Both the position numbers and the translations under genes were made by a program. The notes below the pieces were generated by a model, which searched no databases, was not told the DNA's origin, and was given only the letters and a program-made list of their open reading frames with translations. 14,459 nucleotides of DNA from an uncultured Chloroflexota bacterium (GTDB lineage: Bacteria > Chloroflexota > Dehalococcoidia > Dehalococcoidales > RBG-16-60-22), in the NCBI GenBank assembly GCA_903915565.1, contig CAIWTG010000022.1, positions 1 through 14,459 on the forward strand, written 5' to 3'. This document shows positions 13,979-14,459 of this stretch, piece by piece; positions within the stretch are counted from its first letter, which is position 1, and the number at the start of each line of letters is the position of its first letter.

Positions 13979-14002
13979 AAAGGAGGTGGTTAAATGCGTT
14001 GA
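13979..14002 (+). other. Near-perfect Shine-Dalgarno followed by a two-codon reading frame (ATG CGT TGA)
   Basis: AAAGGAGGTGG (13979-13989) is close to the full complement of the 16S rRNA 3' end. At ideal spacing it is followed by ATG at 13994-13996, but the frame reads Met-Arg-stop. A TTG at 13999 opens a 27-residue frame. It may be a minimal regulatory uORF, a stand-by ribosome site, or the remains of a frameshifted gene. Confidence 0.6.
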
Positions 14003-14082
14003 AAATCATTCCTCGGGGTGATGGGTGGATGATACAATATCTAGAACGCAAATTTTCAAATAAAAACGGAGGACGCAAATAG
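13999..14082 (+). CDS. Possible 27-residue leader peptide (TTG start)
   Basis: Starting at TTG 13999, 12 bases after AGGAGG, a 27-codon frame runs to TAG at 14080-14082: MKIIPRGDGWMIQYLERK and nine further residues. It ends 4 bases before the ATG of the membrane protein. GGAGG at 14068-14072 lies within it and is 14 bases from the next ATG, which suggests translational coupling. Product, start codon and even existence are uncertain; no family is recognised. Confidence 0.2.
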   Translation: MKIIPRGDGWMIQYLERKFSNKNGGRK

Positions 14083-14086
14083 AATT

Positions 14087-14431
14087 ATGAAAAATATGTG
14101 GAAATGGATAAGCTTTGTTCTGTTCATTGTTGGTTTGATTTTTGCTGTGATAGCCGGGATCTGGTGGCCGGATAAATCCTGGATTGCGATGATGTTGGCA
14201 ATATTTGGTGTTATCATCGGCGTCATTTATGCTATTGGTGCCAAAGAAATAAATACCTTGTTGTTATCATCCGTCGTTTTGCTGGTTATGTCCGCAGCTT
14301 TCGCTCCTATTACTTTCTGGAGTATCGGCGAAAAAGTTGGAAACATGGTGTCATATTTCGCTGCGTTAGTCGCGCCCATAGCTATAATATCGGCAATAAA
14401 AGCGCTGATATTGCTTGGCATTGAAAAGTAA
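14087..14431 (+). CDS. Small four-helix membrane protein of unknown function
   Basis: This 114-residue protein is almost entirely hydrophobic, with helices at about 7-26, 32-52, 57-77 and 87-110. A WWPDKSW stretch (26-32) and AKEINT (52-57) form short loops. No catalytic or metal-binding motif is seen. The pattern recalls small conserved membrane proteins found in archaea and some uncultured bacteria; I cannot name the family. The start is ATG 14087, with GGAGG at 14068-14072, 14 bases away, which is long. ATG 14096 is further still. Codons favour A/T at third positions, unlike the GC-rich genes to the left, so the gene may be of different origin. The upstream leader with terminator suggests control by read-through or translation coupling. 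The last 28 bases of the window hold nothing I recognise. Confidence 0.7.
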   Translation: MKNMWKWISFVLFIVGLIFAVIAGIWWPDKSWIAMMLAIFGVIIGVIYAIGAKEINTLLLSSVVLLVMSAAFAPITFWSIGEKVGNMVSYFAALVAPIAIISAIKALILLGIEK

Positions 14432-14459
14432 AAAGCGATATCAAGCGACATTCAAGCAC

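Noticed and set aside
1..14459. CRISPR arrays, insertion sequences, toxin-antitoxin pairs, defence systems
   Set aside because: No regularly spaced repeats, transposase motifs or recognisable defence genes were seen; the only repeat element is the 104-bp palindrome.

Overview
The window looks like a chromosomal segment of an anaerobic or facultative bacterium. My best guess is a Dehalococcoidia-like member of the Chloroflexota, possibly a metagenome assembly. This guess rests on gene content: a GreA protein carrying an integrase-type N-terminal domain, an archaeal-style geranylgeranyl-reductase family flavoprotein, a two-subunit class I fumarase, many iron-sulfur CCG-domain proteins, and a dispersed palindromic repeat of a type I associate with Dehalococcoides and some other bacteria. 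No taxonomic marker gene is present, so the assignment is inference.

Layout. Positions 2-3895 (+) form a tightly packed unit: a cation-efflux gene whose 5' part reads like a Crp/Fnr fragment, a short divergent pyrophosphatase-like gene, a GlcD-type FAD 2-hydroxyacid dehydrogenase, a 104-bp palindromic repeat, and a GlcF-type iron-sulfur partner. Positions 8297-3907 (-) form a five-gene operon with overlaps or gaps of at most 24 bp: a CCG-domain (HdrD/LutA-like) protein, a LutB-like LUD/ferredoxin protein, fumarase (or tartrate dehydratase) alpha and beta subunits, and a cyclase/kynurenine-formamidase family hydrolase. The two units converge with only 11 bp between stop codons. Upstream on the minus strand, 11370-8413, lie a 69-residue unknown, acetyl-CoA synthetase and a SatP/YaaH acetate transporter, ending in a clear intrinsic terminator. 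From 11555 (+) follow a geranylgeranyl-reductase family flavoprotein, the GreA fusion gene and tRNA-Ala(CGC). The last 790 bases are AT-rich. They hold a good promoter, a strong intrinsic terminator, a near-perfect Shine-Dalgarno followed by a two-codon reading frame, and a small four-helix membrane protein.

How the parts may work together. Acs and SatP import and activate acetate. GlcD/GlcF would oxidise a 2-hydroxy acid (lactate or glycolate type) and pass electrons through FeS/CCG centres. The LutB/CCG pair beside a hydro-lyase suggests a second 2-hydroxy/dicarboxylate oxidation module whose substrate is not obvious from sequence. No LutC gene is present. The most interesting items are that five-gene operon, the GreA fusion, the Crp-CDF junction, the degenerate pyrophosphatase-like protein, the repeat inside the glcD-glcF unit, and the promoter/terminator/SD leader before the last gene.
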